A stretch of 16,383 nucleotides of DNA, taken from positions 1 through 16,383 of the forward strand of contig JAEYPI010000045.1 of NCBI GenBank assembly GCA_023410885.1. The letters run 5' to 3'. The translations under genes were made by a program, and so were the position numbers. The DNA comes from Bacillota bacterium. Lineage in GTDB: Bacteria; Bacillota; Clostridia; DSM-8532. The notes below the pieces were generated by a model, which saw only the letters and a list, made by a program, of their open reading frames with translations, was not told where the DNA came from and searched no databases. Shown piece after piece: positions 13,832 to 16,383 of the stretch (position 1 is its first letter; the number at the start of each line of letters is the position of its first letter).

Positions 13832-14536
13832 CTAACCTCCTAGATAAGCTTTTTTAATATCATCGCTCTGCATGAGTTCAGCACCCGAACCTGAAAGAAC
13901 AATGGAGCCGGTCTCCATGACATAAGCATTTGTCGCAATTTGAAGAGCCATGCTTGCATTCTGTTCTACCAAAAGGACGGTAGTCCCCGCTTGGTTGATA
14001 TCTTTAATTATATTAAAAATCTCTTGAACAAGCAAAGGAGCAAGACCCATGGAGGGCTCATCCAGAAAAAGAATTTTAGGACGGCTCATGAGGGCTCGGC
14101 CAATAGCAAGCATCTGCTGCTCACCGCCGGATAAGGTTCCTGCGGCTTGCTTTCTTCTGTCAGCTAGAATGGGGAAGCGCTCATAGACCATCTTGAGGTC
14201 CTTTGCAATATTATCCTTATCCCGCCTTAGAAAGGCACCCAGCTCTAGATTTTCCAAAACCGTCATGGTGGAAAAGACTCTCCTGCCTTCGGGTACATGG
14301 GAAATTCCCATCTGTACTCTTTCCTGAGCAGATTTAGCTGTAATATTCACACCATCCAACAAAATTTCTCCGTTTGTTGGTTTTTTTAGGCCCGAGGCCG
14401 TACGAAGGGTTGTGGTTTTTCCGGCACCGTTAGCTCCTATAAGGGTGACAATCTCCCCATCTTTGACCGTGAGAGAGACATTTTTCAGGGCGTGGATTAC
14501 ACCAAAATGTACGTCTATATTTTTAATCTCAAGCAT
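13832..14536 (-). CDS. livF: Branched-chain amino-acid ABC transporter ATPase LivF
   Basis: A 234-aa ABC ATPase, one of two that power the LivHM permease. Walker A GANGAGKTT (34-42), signature LSGGEQQ (135-141), Walker B ILFLDEP (155-161), and the LLVEQNA stretch (188-194) with Gln in place of the switch histidine, as is usual for LivF. HVPEGRRVF (80-88) is also a LivF hallmark. A longer frame starts at 14566, but the ATG at 14536 begins MLEIKN and has GGGAGG 9 nt upstream, so it is chosen. The start overlaps the livG stop by 8 nt. Confidence 0.96.
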   Translation of the reverse strand: MLEIKNIDVHFGVIHALKNVSLTVKDGEIVTLIGANGAGKTTTLRTASGLKKPTNGEILLDGVNITAKSAQERVQMGISHVPEGRRVFSTMTVLENLELGAFLRRDKDNIAKDLKMVYERFPILADRRKQAAGTLSGGEQQMLAIGRALMSRPKILFLDEPSMGLAPLLVQEIFNIIKDINQAGTTVLLVEQNASMALQIATNAYVMETGSIVLSGSGAELMQSDDIKKAYLGG

Positions 14537-15314
14537 TGCTGATATCCTCCCCCAAATAGGCTTCAATAACCCGCTTATTTGTTTTTATCTCGTCCGGAGT
14601 TCCGTTGGCTATGATCATACCATAATCCAAAACATAGATGCGCTCACAGATTTTCATGACGAGGGACATATCATGCTCAATCAACAGAATGGTGAGCTTA
14701 AATTGCTCTCTGATCCAGCTGATCAACTCCGTTAATTCTGCTGTTTCAGCCGGATTCATGCCTGCCGCCGGTTCATCCAAAAGTAATAGCGTGGGATTTG
14801 TGGCCAGGGCACGGACAATTTCAAGATGACGTTGTTCACCGTATGGAAGGTTCTTTGCCAACTCTTCCTTTTTATCATCAAGCTTAAAGATCTTCAGAAG
14901 TTCCAGGCTCTTCTCGATGAGTTCTGCTTCCTCCTTGGCATATGATGGAAGGTGAAGAAAACTCGAAATCAGACCATACTTTACATTCTGGTGCATGGCA
15001 ATGCGTACATTGTCAAGCACGGTTAAGTCCTTGAATAAGCGAATATTTTGAAAGGTTCTTGCTACACCGGATTTACAGATGGTATAAGGCTTTAAACCTT
15101 GAATGGCCTTTTCTTTTCCGTCCTTGTTCAGCGTAATGGACCCTGACGTAGGTACATATACACCTGTCAGGAGGTTGAATAGGGTTGTCTTACCGGCGCC
15201 GTTAGGGCCAATCAGACCCACCAATTCGCCCTGATGGAGCTCCATATTGACATTGGAAACCGCAGTCAATCCGCCAAAGGATTTAGTTAATTTGTTTACA
15301 CTTAATATTGCCAT
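14529..15314 (-). CDS. livG: Branched-chain amino-acid ABC transporter ATPase LivG
   Basis: A 261-aa ABC ATPase, partner of LivF. Walker A GPNGAGKTT (36-44), Q-loop region RTFQNIRLF (86-94), the LivG-type signature LPYGEQR (156-162), Walker B LLLLDEPAAGM (176-186) and switch H214. Length is normal for the family. The start has a GGAAGGG-type ribosome-binding site and lies 3 nt after the livM stop; the stop overlaps livF by 8 nt. Confidence 0.96.
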   Translation of the reverse strand: MAILSVNKLTKSFGGLTAVSNVNMELHQGELVGLIGPNGAGKTTLFNLLTGVYVPTSGSITLNKDGKEKAIQGLKPYTICKSGVARTFQNIRLFKDLTVLDNVRIAMHQNVKYGLISSFLHLPSYAKEEAELIEKSLELLKIFKLDDKKEELAKNLPYGEQRHLEIVRALATNPTLLLLDEPAAGMNPAETAELTELISWIREQFKLTILLIEHDMSLVMKICERIYVLDYGMIIANGTPDEIKTNKRVIEAYLGEDISNA

Positions 15315-15317
15315 ATT

Positions 15318-16286
15318 CTAAACCCTTCCTTTCCCAGATTTTAACCGATCACCAAGCTTGCTAAACATTGAAAGGGACAATTCCTTGGAGCCCATGATAC
15401 CGCCTGGACGGAAAATCATGATAATAATTAAGAGCAGCGCATATAGAATCATTCGAATTTCTGAGAAGGACTGTAAATAGGTAGATATAAGCGCCAATAG
15501 GACGGCAGCGACCATGGAGCCTGAAAGGCTTCCCAAACCGCCAAAAACGACTATAACCAGTATGTCGATGGACTTTGAAAAGCCAAAGGTATCAGGACTT
15601 AAGAAATAGAAGTAAGAAGCATAGAGCGCGCCTGCAATACCCGCAAAAAAGGCGCCGATGGTAAAGGACATGACCTTATATTTAGTGGTATTAATACCCA
15701 TAGCCTCGGAGGCAATTTCATCCTCCCGTATTGAAATACAAGCCCTGCCATGGGAGGATTTAATAAAGTTTGAAATAATAATAAGGGTTCCTGCTGTAAA
15801 GATAAACATCCATAGCCAATTAACAAATTGGGGAATGCCTTGAAGACCTGCTGCACCATTGGTTATTTCTAAATTAAGAAATACGATACGAATGATCTCC
15901 GACATACCGAGGGTTGCGATGGCAAGATAATCCCCCCTCAGACGCAAGGTAGGCAGACCCACCAAGCAGCCTACCAAGGAAGCTGCAACTGCACCTGCGA
16001 AGACCCCTAGAAAAAAGCCCAGAATGGTCGGCATCCGCAGGGTTATAATAGCACACACATAGGCACCTATCGACATAAAGCCCGCATGCCCCAAGGAGAA
16101 CAGACCGGTAAAGCCGGTTATGAGATTAAGACTGATTGCCAGTATGATATTGATACAAATCGTAGCTAAGGTTGCCTGTACAAAGTCGTTGATAATATTC
16201 AATGAAATAAGCACCTGAACGATAGCGAAGGTGAGTATCAGCAAACCTAGCTTCCTGCCACCACTGGATTTTAATAATTTTGTCAC
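15318..16286 (-). CDS. livM: Branched-chain amino-acid ABC transporter permease LivM
   Basis: A 322-aa inner-membrane permease. The conserved GFTGLFSLGHAGFMSIGAY stretch (58-76), LPTLRLRGDYLAIATLG (111-127) and the ATPase-contacting loop GRACISIREDEIASEAMGIN (180-199) mark it as LivM. It pairs with LivH to form the channel. The start codon is GTG at 16286, 3 nt after the livH stop, with AAGGTG 6 nt upstream; no better ATG fits. The substrate is probably branched-chain or other hydrophobic amino acids; the binding protein that would define it is outside the window. Confidence 0.95.
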   Translation of the reverse strand: MTKLLKSSGGRKLGLLILTFAIVQVLISLNIINDFVQATLATICINIILAISLNLITGFTGLFSLGHAGFMSIGAYVCAIITLRMPTILGFFLGVFAGAVAASLVGCLVGLPTLRLRGDYLAIATLGMSEIIRIVFLNLEITNGAAGLQGIPQFVNWLWMFIFTAGTLIIISNFIKSSHGRACISIREDEIASEAMGINTTKYKVMSFTIGAFFAGIAGALYASYFYFLSPDTFGFSKSIDILVIVVFGGLGSLSGSMVAAVLLALISTYLQSFSEIRMILYALLLIIIMIFRPGGIMGSKELSLSMFSKLGDRLKSGKGRV

Positions 16287-16289
16287 CTA

Positions 16290-16383
16290 TTACACCTTCT
16301 CTCTCGAATTTTTGCCAAGTAATCCTGCCGGTTTCAATATTAGAACCAATATAAGGATTGCGAATACAACCCCATCCCTGTAC
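16290..16383 (-). CDS. livH: C-terminal end of permease LivH (runs off the right edge)
   Basis: The last 30 codons of a leftward gene that continues past the right edge. The visible end reads YRDGVVFAILILVLILKPAG, then LLGKNSREKV and TAA (16292-16290). YRDxxxF...LILKPxGLLG is the standard LivH C-terminus. It precedes livM by 3 nt, in the usual livH-M-G-F order. Confidence 0.82.
   Translation of the reverse strand, partial: YRDGVVFAILILVLILKPAGLLGKNSREKV

Overview
The window looks like chromosomal DNA of a low-to-mid GC, Gram-positive anaerobe, most likely in the Clostridia. This is an inference from strong AGGAGG ribosome-binding sites, compact operons with 3-8 nt gaps or overlaps, sigma-A-type promoters, and the family mix (carboxynorspermidine-route polyamine genes, amtB-glnK pair, CBS-ACT protein closing a liv operon). 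No species can be named from what is visible. There are no tRNA or rRNA genes, insertion sequences, prophage genes or CRISPR arrays.

Layout. From 227 to 6238 all genes read leftward: a stand-alone CBS-pair protein (227-658); a two-gene spermidine operon of carboxynorspermidine synthase then decarboxylase (3228 down to 880) with a clear promoter; a 35-codon candidate small gene (3491-3598) with a strong ribosome-binding site and a possible terminator of its own; an AlkA/HhH-GPD DNA glycosylase (3757-4359); and the ammonium transporter/P-II pair amtB-glnK (6238 down to 4539). The amtB leader contains two look-alike long hairpins, a well-spaced promoter and an 18-bp palindrome next to the -35 box. 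From 6618 to 8727 two genes read rightward: a glycerophosphodiester phosphodiesterase and an MFS transporter, ended by a strong terminator.

From 12801 down to 8840 lies a leftward group: an MFS efflux-type transporter overlapping ftsH by 4 nt, then a GT8 glycosyltransferase 45 nt after ftsH. From the right edge to 13183 runs the 3' part of a liv amino-acid ABC transporter operon (end of livH, livM, livG, livF), finishing with a CBS-CBS-ACT sensor-like protein and a 15-bp perfect-stem terminator.

Together the genes point to nitrogen and amino-acid acquisition (liv, amtB-glnK), polyamine synthesis, envelope work (GDPD, GT8, FtsH, MFS) and base-excision repair. The best candidates for something undescribed are the duplicated hairpin leader of amtB with its flanking palindrome, and the small ORF between the glycosylase and the polyamine operon. 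The MFS-ftsH translational overlap and its structured leader are weaker leads.
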